In this document: positions 47,315-59,309 of the stretch, one piece after another
Layout of the letters: every line of letters begins with the position of its first letter
How positions within the stretch are numbered: position 1 is the first letter of the stretch
NCBI GenBank assembly: GCA_000827265.1
Contig: KN834848.1
Span: forward strand, 1-64,000
Direction: 5' to 3'
From: Collybiopsis luxurians FD-317 M1
Taxonomy: Eukaryota > Basidiomycota > Agaricomycetes > Agaricales > Omphalotaceae
Length of the DNA stretch: 64,000 nucleotides
The notes under the pieces: model-generated
Databases searched by the model: none
Told to the model about the DNA's origin: nothing
What the model saw: the letters and a program-made list of their open reading frames with translations, nothing else
Translations under genes and position numbers: made by a program

Positions 47315-48673
47315 ATGGCACTCATGGACAGTTCGTATAGCTCCTGCAAATTTGATAAAGCCACCGTAAAAATCCCTTCAGCACGTTCAGGATGGGATTT
47401 GGATGCATGGCTGTATACGCCAACTTCAACCGTGGCTCAATCGCCTTACCCTGTGGTTATCAGGTACGTGAACTTTTCGAACACGAACACAACAATGATT
47501 GAAGTCAAAGATGCGCAGTGCGAACGGTTTTGGGTTATGCAAAATGCACGGCCTATCCTCATATGCTGAAGCTTTTGCTTCCGCTGGATATGCCTGTATA
47601 ATATTTGATTACCGACGTTGGGGTCTTTCAGGTTCGACTGAGCCTATTACTAGGCTTTGATATGACTGACAGAAATTCTGATCAACTCAACAGACGGAAA
47701 TCGTCGCAACTCAGTATACATCTCCGAACAGCTGGAAGATTATCGGACAGTCTTTCACTGGGCCCGGAAGAACCCCGCGTTCGATGCGGACAAGGTTGTG
47801 TTGTGGGGGTTTAGTTTTGCTGGTATGCCCGGCGTGTTCGATGTTGGTTTTTTAGTAATGCTCTGATCCTTAATAACTCGCAGGTGGACACGTCTTGACT
47901 TTATCTGCTGAGGTTAGCTTCGATTGGCTTTCAGCTGACAGAACAACTCTCATCTCTTTTAAGCTGGGAGCTCTAGTCAAAGCTACCATTTCTCAGAGCC
48001 CGCATCTAGGCCGCTCTCTACCCTTTTATCTGACAGTGAATTACTTCAAGCTGTGGCTATATGGTCTTCTGGATCTCGTGAAACAGATGTCGGGACTTTC
48101 ACCTTCGTATATTCCTATCGTGGCCCGTCCGGGAGAGCTTGCTGCTGTATCTCGAGCCCATGCGTTGGAAGGTTTCTTATCCGTAACAAAGGGTTCGAAG
48201 TAGGTATATACCTCGAGACTGGGATTATCTTTAACCTCAGACCTTTTTTATTTCGCAGCTTCGATAACCGGGTAAAACACATTCTTCCTCTACTCGTGGA
48301 TGATACAGTTCTCATGTCTTACTCTTTCCGCAGGTATCTGCGTCCACCTTTTTCCGCGTCCCTCTCTACAAACCTATTCGCACCGCCCATCTTATAAAGT
48401 GTCCTGTCCTCCTTGTTGCTCCGAAAAACGATCAAAGTCGGCCAGCGAAAGAAACGATCGGAGCTAGTGCTATTATTCCAAATTCAACTGTTTTACATCT
48501 TTCTGGAGGTCAGCTCTTTTGCTGTGCCGTTCTAGCCACTGGAGCGCTGTTCTCACCTGTCGCATTCTTTGTTTCTGTTTCTAGGGCATTTTGATATGTT
48601 TCGAGGCGGCGTGGATTTTGAATTATCGGTTCGCTCCCAGATTGAGTTTCTGCGTACACATGTACCTCTATAG
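47315..48673 (+). CDS. Alpha/beta hydrolase
   Basis: Exons begin at 47315, 47519, 47694, 47884 and 47964, with further exons to the TAG at 48671-48673. Reading through gives VKIPSARSGWDLDAWLYTP, YPVVI joined to SANGFGLCKM, SYAEAFASAGYACIIFDYRR, the nucleophile elbow WGFSFAGGH, and a lid-like segment (LWLYGLLDLVKQMSGLSPSY). Then come HLIKCPVLLVAPKND, with the acid Asp, and LSGG spliced to HFDMFRGG with the catalytic His. All three catalytic residues are thus present. The Cys in VKIPSARS-type N-termini and the DYRRWGLSDG motif match a mushroom family of dienelactone/X-Pro-like hydrolases of unknown substrate. The gene appears intact; one junction near 48200-48340 is less certain. Confidence 0.88.
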
Positions 48674-49177
48674 GCTTGATGTGTGAAACTGCGGTGCTCG
48701 AATGCGCATCGACGGTACCGAAAGCTTCATTACGTGTCAAGTTTGGGGGCGCAAAAGCACTGGCGGGTTGGGAGGGTCGGAGCCCGTTGCACTGATGGCG
48801 AAGTCGGTCGCGTTGCAAATCTAAAATGGGTCCTCGTAGTACTCCAGCGCGATTGAGGGAGTCGGGGAGTGTCTGCAAAACTCGAAGCTCTCCACGACCG
48901 TGTAAACCGAAAGCCACGATGCTCCTGCCGACCCTGCACGGACCTTACACGTACTCGATAACTCTGCAAGGGTCATCCTGGGTCATCGCGACTTGGCGAC
49001 CTGGCGACGATGTGACCAATTCATTATACTTGCGCCCACGTGTTTTGGGCGCCTAAATTCGTTTTTTCAACCGCACGTGGAGCGCGGGCTCTTTCATTCC
49101 CCGTTCTTCCTCTTTCTCCATCTCGACGACAGTGAAGGAGTCGACCTCACGACTGCAATCCGATTCCATACGATCCA
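48674..49177. other. Intergenic region
   Basis: It holds the 3' end of the hydrolase and the promoter of the next + gene. The minus-strand frames at 48510-48969 lack domain signatures and are treated as chance. Confidence 0.5.
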
Positions 49178-50052
49178 ATGACGGCCTATTCTTCCTTCTT
49201 CTCATCTGGTCTCCTCGCTGCTCATCATGCAGTGTATAACAATTTCTCGCATTCTAGGTCTGATGATGTATCCCCGTCTTTGTTCGGCTTGAGCGATCCC
49301 CTCGACGACTCTAGCGATATTGAGATGGATCGTAGCTCCACACCCGTGCCGCCCACGAACGCTCAGCCCGCGCCTTGGGCGCAGTCTGCGCAGACCGGCC
49401 AACCCAAGCTGCGCAGGCGAAAGTCCAGCTTGACCATGGCTACATCCCCAATGAACATGATCAAGTCACCCAGTAGATCAGCCGGAAACGCGATCCAACT
49501 CCAACGACATCTGTTCGCTTCACCGAGTCGTTCGCGCAGCGGAAGTGCCAGTTCAGTATTAAGTATAGGAGAAGAGCTTGCGCCCCACCAGACGGTATCC
49601 AATGGTTCCAACGATGTTGCTTCGAAGAGCAATAGCTTATTCGGGAGGATGCGGAGTGGGAGCGTTGGTTCTGCGCTCAAGTGAGTATCTAACATGCTAT
49701 GTCGTAACCGCTGTCTAATACTCCCGTCTTTAGATCTCGACGTATCGTACGCCGTGTCCCGGGCCCTTCATGTCCGCCTCCAAGTCTCCCCTTACCTCCT
49801 CTTCCATCTCTCCCTTCCATCCCCGGTACGCCGAGTCGCTCCAAGACCAAAGCGTTCTCCATCCAAGTCCCGGCTAGTACCTCACATGCTCTTGCTCAAA
49901 AGCTTGCCGCCGCCGGGAACGATGTTCACGGTCATCCACTGCAGGCCGTTTCTCCCACATCGATGTCACCTCGGCAGCCCCTCGGCGATTTACAACTACA
50001 GGGACATGGGAACGCATATGTCAATGACCAGGATGTGCCGATGAAAGATTGA
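49178..50052 (+). CDS. Ser/Pro-rich protein of unknown function
   Basis: Two exons (49178-49680, 49734-50052) with a 53-bp intron give 273 residues exactly in frame. The protein is low-complexity and basic: a Ser-rich start, an acidic patch (DDSSDIEMD), PPTNAQPAPWAQSAQ, a KLRRRKSSLTM motif typical of basophilic-kinase sites, several SPSRS/GRMRSGS repeats, a poly-Pro run (CPPPSLPLPPLPSLPSIPG) and a C-terminus ending DVPMKD. Such disordered proteins with RS-type phosphosites are often nuclear or cell-cycle regulated, but I recognise no family. It is highly GC-rich compared with its surroundings, as are the neighbouring genes in this island. Confidence 0.75.
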
Positions 50053-51776
50053 ACCCTACTTTTGGATCAATGTATACGAGGTACGGAGCTCGTACGAGAT
50101 GCCGATATCTGGTGACTCAATTCGATTGGATGGCTTTGACGGAAAGCATCCATCATCATAATTATCAACAGCGCTTTTCTCTCTCCCCTGACTGTCACGG
50201 TCCGTCCTCATATGTAGGTCGACGGGATCTCTTTTTCCTTGACCTGACCTGTTTCTGTGTTTCCGATTGACTACGCATTCCTACTCGATATCCATGACTT
50301 TTTTGAACCTCGAACCTCGATGGTTTGTCGTTCCTCTTTATTTAATCTATCCAACTCACTTCCACTCGTTGAACTCAAAAAACAAAAAGACTATTTTTTT
50401 TAATGATACCTATACGTATATTTAACGCCTTCTAATTTCCGCTTCAATACCTATATTGATGATTTATGTCCATACAAAGTGGTGGTTATGTGTTGATACG
50501 CATGATCGTTGCTTTTTTCTCTACCTCCTTCACTGCACCACCCTCCGCCTGGGTCTGGCTTTTTGTTTATAGATCCTACATGGCGCTGGTATCAAACGGA
50601 TCTAATGATCATCGCTATTACAACTTGTTGAACAATGTTATCTGCTATTGCTATCAGGGGGGCTTTTATGTGTAGAATCTTTTTGTTCAGTTTGTTTGAT
50701 CAAAGATGTCGATGGGCGCGCGGATAAGCATGTGCAGCTTGACCCAGGCTAAAGGGGGGAGCCGGGGCGAGGGCTACAATCAGATATGCATGTGCGTGTA
50801 AAGGTTTGAGGCAATGTACCCGAGTACTTTGAGTATTCGAAGTATTGATTATTAGTGTATCTTGTTCCAAGTGTGGAACTTGTAGTTGTAGTAAGAAGCG
50901 GTGATAGACATCCATTACGATGTTTGGGTGATTGAGAAGACGAGGAGATGATGTTTGTCGTAACGTTAGCATAGCTTAGCCAAGTTGTTAACGGCTACCT
51001 TTCTCATTAAACTCCTCAGCTGTGCGTGGGTTAGGTGACTCATACGAAGCTTCCACCCGTCATGATTATCCGTAATGAGTGAACAAAACTGATAAGAAAC
51101 ACCGGAAAGGGCTATGCGTGGTATAAGGAGAATTATCAACTCAGTGCTCACTACAATCTTTCCTATCAACGGTGACGCTAGCCTTGCGTGGCCCCCTCCT
51201 ATTCCGTCTCTACAAACGGGATTTTTTACATACTAAGGCTGTTGATTCAGTTTCTCGCGGGACCTCTGGATTTCCGCTCTACAAGGGTATCATCATCTTC
51301 CTCTTGAATCATAGACCTACCTGAGGGTGCGGTACCGCAGGCGAGTTCAAGCAGACTTAAACCTAAGGTAGCCTCACAGATTTTATGATTGTCAGCAAAC
51401 TAAATCAAGTTGTACAGGCGAATCGCGATTTTAAGAAAGTTCGTACAAGCTCGGGACTGGTACATGCCATGTGCGAAGCGCAATAGCCCATCATGATCCT
51501 ACACGCTCTAACATAGGTTTGTGATGGTCGTCGCAGCTACATAACCGTCGCAGAGATCAGCAGTGGTACTTGAAGAGCACTGCACTCTTGGATGAGATCT
51601 TGCTACGTAGCCGCGACGACCATCACAAACTTATGTTAGAGCGTTTAGGATCATGACGGTAGTAGATCATCAAACAAGGCTGTACCTTATGGATGAAAGA
51701 AATATCAGCTCATGCTCTTCCTCCCTGCATGTGAAGCTCTAGATTATTCCTCCACATTACTGCAGCTTATGAGCAA
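50053..51776. other. Intergenic region with a foldback element
   Basis: The first part is probably the 3' UTR of the Ser/Pro-rich gene (T-rich, no frames). The remainder has no gene, apart from the hairpin element at 51491-51656. Confidence 0.5.
51491..51656. repeat. Hairpin/foldback element (166 bp)
   Basis: The left arm tcatgatcctacacgctcta continues through acata, gtttgtgatggtcgtcgc and gctac. The right arm is its near-perfect reverse complement, giving a stem of about 53 bp with a loop of about 60 bp. No clear target duplication is visible because the terminal tcatga is itself palindromic. Most likely a tiny MITE; an RNA hairpin is an alternative. Confidence 0.85.
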
Positions 51777-53407
51777 ATGTCGGTCCCCACAAGCTATTCG
51801 CTTCCCCGGCTCATTGTTGTCATGGTATGTACAGCTTCTGTATCCTATGAGGTTTCCCGCTGCTCAGCATAACTCAGGTTGAATGTATGCTTTACGGTTA
51901 GTGCCATTAGTAGGTCTGACTTCTCCGCACATGATTATATTATTTCTCGCCCCTTTCAGGAGTTTATATTGTAATTTTTGGGCTTGCAGTGTGGATCATG
52001 CCTCGGAAATTTGAGATCCCCTCCGTAAAAAAATTCTTCTTTCCAATCATCGTAGCTTTGTTTGTCCTTGCTACGGTGAACATAGCCTATGACCTTGTGG
52101 GAGAGGGTTACGCCATATTATACACTATACCAGTCACCGGTGAAAAGACCTGGATGATCGCTGGACAGTAAGTCAAACAACTGGACTCACGAGATTCATT
52201 AGTGTTGATGCAGAATTCCATGGAGATCAATTGATACCATCACATTTGCCATCTCGGAGTAGGTCTATGTGCCTGTCAGTACCTCAAAAGCTGATCACTA
52301 TGAAGTATATTGGGCGATACAGTCCTAGTAGGTGTTTCCCTCTCCCTGTTAAGTAATTACTGAGCCTCTGTGGCTATAGTTCTACCGTGTATACGCTGTT
52401 TGGGGATTTCGAAAGAGGATTCTCATCCCCCTGCTCTTGATCATATCTGTTGCAAAAGGTATATTTATGGCCACAAGGAGTAATGCTTGATCCGTTTCTA
52501 CTGCTGATCTTTGATCTTAATTCCATGACTTCCTGTCCGGTCTTCAGTGTTCAATATTCTTGAAACAATATGGAGTATCTCAGGGCCAATAGACATCCAA
52601 AGTCCACTGACCAAGTTCTTTGATAAGGCCCCCAATTTTGACTTGGGTTTTTCTGCTATAAATGCATTTGCAAATATGTTGATGACTCTTTTGATTGGTA
52701 TGCTTCTTAGCTTTTTGTCTTTGTTAAGACCAATTTGACAGATATCTTATCAGCTGGTCGCATATGGTGGATCTCCAAAGCAGTTGAGATTGGATACACT
52801 TCTGGAATGAAACCGAGGTCGAAATGGCATTGGTATCATAGAACTGTTGCTATCATGTGAGGCAGCAAGCTTGAGTTGAACAATGGATACTGATGATCTA
52901 GCCTTCAATAAACCTTGCAGTACAGAATCTGGAGTCATTTATCCGATTTATCTCATTGTGGGGGCATGCTCAGGAACACCTAATTACGCCTGCTTGGGAA
53001 CTATCACTGTTGTGAGTTTAAATGTTTCTAATACTGCAGACCATGATTTCAGATGAACTTCCACCTGGAAGGGCCTTGCTCCTACTCTGATTGCAGTACA
53101 AGTTGGCTTGGGAAGTGCCTATGACAATCCATCGCTGCATTCAATGAGACCTTCGTTTATTCTATTCTCACCTCCCAATGAGTCCCAGATGAGTCCAGTC
53201 TATGTCAACAATGGAGTATTTCAACTAGTGTCATCTAGACATGCCACCAATGAGGCTGCTGACAACACTGCCAAATTTGACTCCAATTTTTCTCATTATT
53301 CACTTATTCCCGTTTCTACTCCAGCTCCTGCCACCACTATGCCATCTCTCCCCGCTGGTGGACCCTCTGCCATTTACTATCCCAGAGGTCCAATTTCTAA
53401 TGCTTAA
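51777..53407 (+). CDS. Mushroom 7TM receptor-like membrane protein (intact)
   Basis: Many short exons join cleanly: MSVPTSYSLPRLIVVMVEC, MLYGVYIVIFGLAVWIMPRK, FFFPIIVALFVLATVNIAYD, IPWRSIDTITFAISD, ILGDTVLFYRVYAVWGFRKR, ILIPLLLIISVAK, INAFANMLMTLLI, AGRIWWISKAVEI and ILESGVIYPIYLIVGA. The end is GLAPTLIAVQVGLG and a polar Pro/Ser-rich tail stopping at 53407. The FYRVYAVWG and AGRIWWISK motifs are landmarks of the Agaricomycete 7TM family of unknown function. An extracellular loop carries VGEGYAILYTIPVTGEK. No stops or shifts were found. The solo LTR copy B starts 52 bp after the stop, so it may now supply the 3' UTR or polyadenylation site. Confidence 0.82.
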
Positions 53408-53459
53408 AAGTAAAGGCAACTCAGGCATTCAGCTCAGTGGCCAACTCTGTTAGACAAGG

Positions 53460-54350
53460 TGATATGACTGCTGTCATACCATATACTTTTCTGAGCTTGG
53501 CTCCTCATCAGAGACAACTACAAGTCTATAAAATGTACAGATTCACCTTGTAGTTTGGCAGTGAGTAGAGTTATACTCTCAGTACAGTGATTATAGAATC
53601 CCTTAGTTTAATTCTATACTAGCCCAGTCAAAGGGACTTAGTGTTTTTCCAAGTGTATCTGACTAGACTTGCACGAGAATGGATCAGTGACAGTGTGCAG
53701 GGTTATATGTCCATGGTGCCACAATGGTCAGGACTGCCCGAGAATGCCCAAGACAATGTCAGACAAGTGTATTATTCATATGGGCTATTTACCCATTTTA
53801 CCAGGTCTAGACCTGTCACAGCAAAACAGCATTCTAGCTGTCATTAATTTGGCTATTTGACATGACAAGATGGCCAAAGTTGGCAATATAAATCATTACT
53901 CATGAAGGGGACCCAGGTAGAAAAGGTTGTATAGTTGTGGGGATCAGTTTTAATACTGCACGGAAATACTATATGGGGAAGGGATTTTAGTATATAAGTA
54001 GACAGGAAATGGGAAGGAAAGGCAGGTTCTGATGCCCCCCTCTTTATCAGGTATTTGATCTGGTTTGGAATCAGTCTAGAACTTCGGTGCAGAGTTAAAG
54101 TCAAAGAGTGGTGTTCTGTGTTCTGTTTGTGTTTGGTGTTTTTGTTTAACTTGATTATTGTGTTTGAACTTGGTATTTTGGTTTTGACATTGCAATTTGG
54201 ATTTTGATTGAACTTAAACTTGTGCACTCTAACAACACTACTACTACTCCAACCCCCATTATAAACTTCAACTGCTAAAGGCCCCTTTGAACTTAGTGTT
54301 CTTGGGTGTTTTTGGTGTTTGTTTTCTATCTCACTGCACCCACCACATCA
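53460..54350 (-). repeat. Solo LTR, copy B (891 bp, inverted relative to copy A)
   Basis: The termini are TGATATGACTGC...CACCACATCA, flanked by AAGG on both sides (53456-53459 and 54351-54354). The sequence is the reverse complement of 1472-2368 with scattered substitutions. The target duplication differs from that of copy A, so the two copies inserted independently and were not inverted by recombination. Confidence 0.88.
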
Positions 54351-54539
54351 AAGGTTATGGTGAGATGATGGGAGGGTAGGGGGAAACTGGTAAATGACTA
54401 GTAATTGTCTGTGTTTTTTCTAGATACTTTACATGTTTTTAGGATAGTATAAAGATGAGCAGTTAGACACATTGGAGCACTTTTACATGCATACTTCAAA
54501 GTTTATGGCATTGCCTCTGGGTCAACTGCACTTGAAGAC

Positions 54540-55502
54540 TAGTGTTGGGGAGGGTTGGGGAGGGTCGTGACCCCTGTGGTCAGGTCAAGGTCAGCAGGGT
54601 CAAGGTCAGCTACAATCATGGCCCTGACTCCAGGGGAAAAGTTGGGTCAGAATCGGGTTAGGTCAAGGCCAACCACAAAAAAGGAAACAAAGTAAGATAC
54701 TTATCTCATTGAACTAGGCTTCCTCCTCAAAGTTCTATTGTCACAGTTCAATCTTCAAGAGCCTCACCCAGTAACAGGTTGACAGTGGCCATGAGGCTGT
54801 CCTCCTCCTCTGCATCTTTTGCTACTTTTGCCTCTGTTGTTATGGTTGGTCCTGTGAAGTTGATTTAATTACTTCAAGATCCTCAGTGAAATCAACCTAT
54901 AGATGAAAAAAACTGTTTACTTGACACTGAACTTGCCTTAATGGCCAAAAAATCAAGGAAAAAGGCAGTCTCAACATGTTCCAGAGTCCAACAGAGCTTA
55001 TCATATTTTATTGTATGTAAGATTAACATATTACATAGAAGTTTCTTCAAATTTGTATTGTATAGTGCATAAAAATGTAGCCTGACCCTAGGGTTGACTC
55101 CAGGGTCAAGGGTCAGGAAATTCATTGTTGGAGTTTCCGATGTGTGTTAGCAATCAGGACACTTGCGCAGCCGCAACTTTTGGTTCCATTTGTTTGAGGG
55201 TTTGATATCCTCTTTATCTATTTGTTATTTTGCTGATGCACTGCTGCATATGGCTTGATAGTTCAAACTATTGTATGAATTATCTATATAAGTCGTATAT
55301 CTTCAAATAAAATTCCCTGCACATTTGCTAGGGATTTTTAATGTTAGACTAGAATCTTTACATCATTCTTGCATTTATTCCAACATTCGTGACCCCGACT
55401 TTTTACCCCACTTGACCCTCATATAGAGTTAGATCAGACTGGGTCGACCCCATGAGAGTCAGGATCAGGTCGGGGGTTGCGACCCGACCTTGCCCAACAC
55501 TA
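54540..55502. mobile_element. hAT element with a nested solo LTR
   Basis: The ends are TAGTGTTGGG...CCCAACACTA, flanked by a perfect 8-bp duplication TTGAAGAC (54532-54539 and 55503-55510). Subterminal inverted repeats rich in ggtcaaggtc/gaccttgacc extend over more than 100 bp. No transposase frame is present. Confidence 0.92.
55126..55385 (+). repeat. Small solo LTR nested in the hAT element (260 bp)
   Basis: It begins TGTTGGAGTTTCC and ends TTATTCCAACA. The flanking 5-mers TTCAT and TTCGT agree at 4 of 5 positions. A TATA-like tatataag and an aataaa polyadenylation signal occur in the right order, setting a + orientation. Size and ends resemble Ty1/copia LTRs. Confidence 0.78.
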
Positions 55503-56889
55503 TTGAAGACCATGCTGAAAGATTACCACTTGTGTTTATTGTATATCACATCATTTGATTGTACTCCTGTTCAACATCATTCACTACTCACCTACACCGA
55601 TCGATGATCTACATGATGCCGCTACTGTACAGCAATGATCCAAGTGGCTGTGCTACACAGGATTACAGCGCTACAATTGTTTACACCGCATGGCTCTGTC
55701 TTTGCTACTGGCGATTACTCAGTGCTGTATATTTGCCACTCGTAGACTATTCTTATGCTACATGACCACCGCATGCACTTGTGAGCTGACCTTTTCAGTA
55801 GACATGGCACCAAATACTAGTCATACTCGAAAGTTCATTACACAGCCCAGAACCTATGCACTAAATGATTTAGGGTCCCGTAAATGTTTTCAAGTTTAGT
55901 TCAAATATAAATACTGTAACACACTCAGCTTGACAGACAATACCAGACATTCTATCACTTTTTACATTTGTCTCCACTTAAGCTGAATCTCTTGTCCTTT
56001 AAACCCTCACCCACATACCCAGTAAGTAAGATCTACTGTGCATAATGTAGGTGGTTGCTGTTGCAACAGTTTATGGACCCTAATGACTGCTTCAATGGCA
56101 GTCTTTCAACCACTGATGTAAAATTGCTTTTACATCAACAATTGAAAGACCAGGTTTAAGTGTTCACCGGGGCCCATAACCTGTTGGAAGAGAAATGAGT
56201 TACATGAGCAGTAGATCTGCTTCAAAATATTAATTATCATTACAGTTGACTGGCTTCAAGTGACAAGGACAAAGTTTCTGCTTATCTAAACTTTGCCTTT
56301 CCCAGCAAACTGGATCCCAAGAAAACCAATTCTCTTGGACAAGCTTTGGCTATAGTTGCCTCATATTCTTAATCTTCTTCAAGCTCCAAAGCTTGCCGAA
56401 CTTGAAGTCATATGCCTTCACAATTGAGATAAGGATAACGAGCTCATGAATCCCTTATGAGAATTCACCGCTCGCTCTGGGGCAGATAGGGAGATCATGA
56501 CAGGCCGTCAAAACACATACAACCTGATCAAAAAATACATCTGACTGATACAAAAATCTAGTTCAACTGGCCAAATTTTTGAACATTAACAATAATATTT
56601 ATTATGTATAATTGCAGTAGCATCTCAACACAGATGGAATGGGAGAGCTGCCGAATGCTGAAACTGCAAAATATACTAATAGGCTATGCTGAATAATGCT
56701 CAAACTATAAATGCATTTGAGCGTAACAGTATTGAGATACTGTTATAAATACATCTGAAGTAGCACTGTAATGCAGGTGCTATAGTCTGCAGCAGGTCTA
56801 CAATAGCAGCTGAATGCAATAGACTTCAACCGCTGTTAGAATTTTCAGGAACAAAAAGCCTTGTGCTTCAGCACAGAGTTGCAACATAT

Positions 56890-57135
56890 TTTAAATGGCA
56901 TTCTGATGCTACTGCATTTGTCTGCAATGATACTCAAGTGCAGAAGCACAGAGGTGCTATTATAAGAGATATGCTAAACAGCATTCTGGTACTGCACCAT
57001 TTGTCTGCGACAGTACTTGAGTACAGTAGCATGAAATTGCTACTGTAACATACCCTAAACAGCATTCCAATGCTACTGCATTTGTCTGCAATAGCACTTG
57101 GGTGCAGCAGGTTTTAGTTGCTGTAAAAATTTCTC
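56890..57135. repeat. Degenerate minisatellite, about 82-bp units
   Basis: Three consecutive units share cagcattct.atgctactgc, atttgtctgcaatagtactt and agtgcagtagca, at starts near 56893, 56975 and 57057. More diverged gctactgca-type motifs occur on either side (56600-57950). Confidence 0.7.
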
Positions 57136-57361
57136 AAATAGCCTTGCCATTGATAGACCTCTGTCAATTGCTCTAATGGGTCCAGAGTGTGACTGCTCTC
57201 AAACCTTTCTTTGTAGACTTGATTGTAGAGATATCCAGGTTGCCCTCAGAAGCTGCTGCAAGTAGATGCTCTTGTACTTGTAACTGCACCTGAGGGCAAT
57301 GGCATTTACCCTTCAAATCACTTATATTTTCTGACAATCTTGATACAGTCTGTATGTAAAT

Positions 57362-57473
57362 ATTTTGATTGTAGACAGTTCACATCCAGTGAACTTGAAT
57401 ATTGTAATTTCATTTCACCTGACCAAAATTTTTACATTCAAAAAATTGCCATGAGTTGTCTACAATCAAAATT
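57362..57473. repeat. Small inverted-repeat element
   Basis: The left end attttgattgtagaca is the reverse complement of the right end tgtctacaatcaaaat, about 112 bp overall. The left 20 bp also occur once at 5426-5445, which suggests a dispersed MITE family. Confidence 0.65.
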
Positions 57474-58427
57474 CTCTTTACCAGTCCAATTATCATAGGT
57501 TATAAGTATTACAATAAATTCTTGCTGCCTTCAGGGGTTGTTATAACTGATATTCAATGCTCATAAATTATAACAGTATCTGATGGCAACTTAGTAAGGC
57601 ACTGTGATCTAATCTATAAATGCAACTCAATGCTGCTGCACTAAGTATCAGTGAGTTAGACTCAGTAGTAGTAACAGCATGCTGCTAGAAGTTTTTTATG
57701 TACAAATTAAAAGCTACTGCATTGAGATGCTGGTGAGGATAATTGCAACAGGTATGGGTTGCTGCTTGACATGTAATGATGGCAGCAGTCCCATGTTACT
57801 GGGCTCAGATGCTTCTGCAGCAAATGGCAGAACTTGGAAACAGCAACTGAAAGCTCCTGTACTGAATTGTAGTGGCTTTGAAATGCTGTTTGAGACGCTA
57901 CTAACAGCAACTCCATCCTAGTGCATTCAGGTGCATCTGCAGCAGACAGCAGTTATACTGGAATGCAGTTTGAAGTCCCATGCTCTTTCTATTGTGTGTG
58001 TGTGCTCCTACACCTATGTGCTTTTTTTCTCAAGTCCCACTTGGACTGAAGTGCTACTGCTGTAATAAACATATACTTATGTCTTCCCCTACTATTTATT
58101 ATTATGAACATCGACAATTATACTTTCATGTAGATACTGAATAGAGATTGATCAAATTAACCAATACAATTTTGACAGTTTGGCCTGTCAAACTTAATTT
58201 TTTGCACCGGTCAGACGTGTTTTGTGGTTGGACTGTATGTGTTTCGCCGGCATGGCACCCGCTCCCTACCCCCTCTGGGGGCATGGTCAAGCTCATAATG
58301 CCTAAAACCTCTACGCTTGGGCTAGATTCACTTTTCATCTGATACCCATTTTGTCGACAAGTTAGACTCCGCGTCTCACACGCCTTCTGAAAACCCGAGA
58401 CTCCTTGCCTGCGTGTACGAGCCATGG

Positions 58428-58762
58428 TGTAGCGGGGCTGCCACTCCGCCGCTCCAGCCCATGCATTCCATCATTCCACACTCGCCATATTCTGGCATCC
58501 ATATCTCTATTCATTATAATTTTTAGATCCCCAGTCCACTAATCACTCATTCCACTTGTTACCAGCTATCTTAGATGACCGATCATTACATATACCCTAC
58601 ATTACTATAAAAGCCAGCTTGTACATAGAGTAGGGGAAGTCCTTCTTGAATTGACACTTTAACCTCATCATTTACTTGTCCGAGCACTCACTTCCACAAA
58701 GCTAGCTGTTCTCTTTCCCCTCATGCTCTCGTACTGCATAACTCCGTCGCAGATACGTTACA
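58428..58762 (+). repeat. Solo LTR (335 bp)
   Basis: It begins TGTAGCGGGGC and ends ATACGTTACA. The flanking 5-mers CATGG and CACGG match at 4 of 5 positions. A TATA box (actataaaag) at about 58607-58617 sets a + orientation. No internal domain is attached. Confidence 0.78.
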
Positions 58763-59309
58763 CACGGTCTTGAAAGACTTGGTCCCTTTCTCTCAAATGG
58801 CCAACGAGACTTGAGCTGTCAACGACACCCTCTTTGGGAGCTGGTACTACGAGGCTAAGTGGTATGACTGCTGTACATATGTATCCAGTGGATTTAGGGA
58901 CGATATTTAGGCGAGATGCACTTTCAGAGTCCTGCGTTATCGGCGAATAATCACCTTGCTTGCAAGGTCTATTCTGCTTCGAAACATAAGTTTGCTCTGA
59001 TGGGATATATATTGCTTACGTACACAGTTTTCCCACTCACTAAGTTGCGCGGCCTGTCTGTTACACAACACACTGGGAAATGTTTGCAATGATGGAGTAG
59101 ACCCATGCGAAGAGAGTGAGTGGGTGGAGCGCAGCGACGCCCCGAGCGAGACTGAGCCTAGAGTTTACATGAGTATACACTTTTCAGAATATGTCTCATA
59201 GTTCACATTAAATCTACACGAACATTACAAGCAAGGTGCTGACCAACGGAGTGGTCCTTAATTGGAAATAAAATCTCGTAATAGACTAATCAAATTTCAG
59301 ACTCTTTGT
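58763..59309. other. Intergenic region 3' of the F-box gene
   Basis: No gene is recognised. Near 59117-59165 is a short GC-rich block (gtggagcgcagcgacgcccc) in AT-richer DNA. Confidence 0.45.

Larger units (their letters stand above)
55511..58427. other. AT-rich DNA with a minisatellite and a small inverted-repeat element
   Basis: No gene is recognised. The frames around 58126-58425 on both strands show no domain. The embedded repeats are listed separately. Confidence 0.45.

Noticed and set aside
48510..48917. 135-codon - frame between the hydrolase and the Ser/Pro-rich gene
   Set aside because: It overlaps the real last exon of the hydrolase and lacks domain, start context or introns.
56890..57135. 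CRISPR-like spaced repeats
   Set aside because: The units are diverged along their full length with no unique spacers and the genome is fungal; it is a minisatellite.
58140..58427. Possible tRNA-derived SINE before the solo LTR
   Set aside because: Neither a convincing A box nor B box, and no cloverleaf, could be found on either strand.
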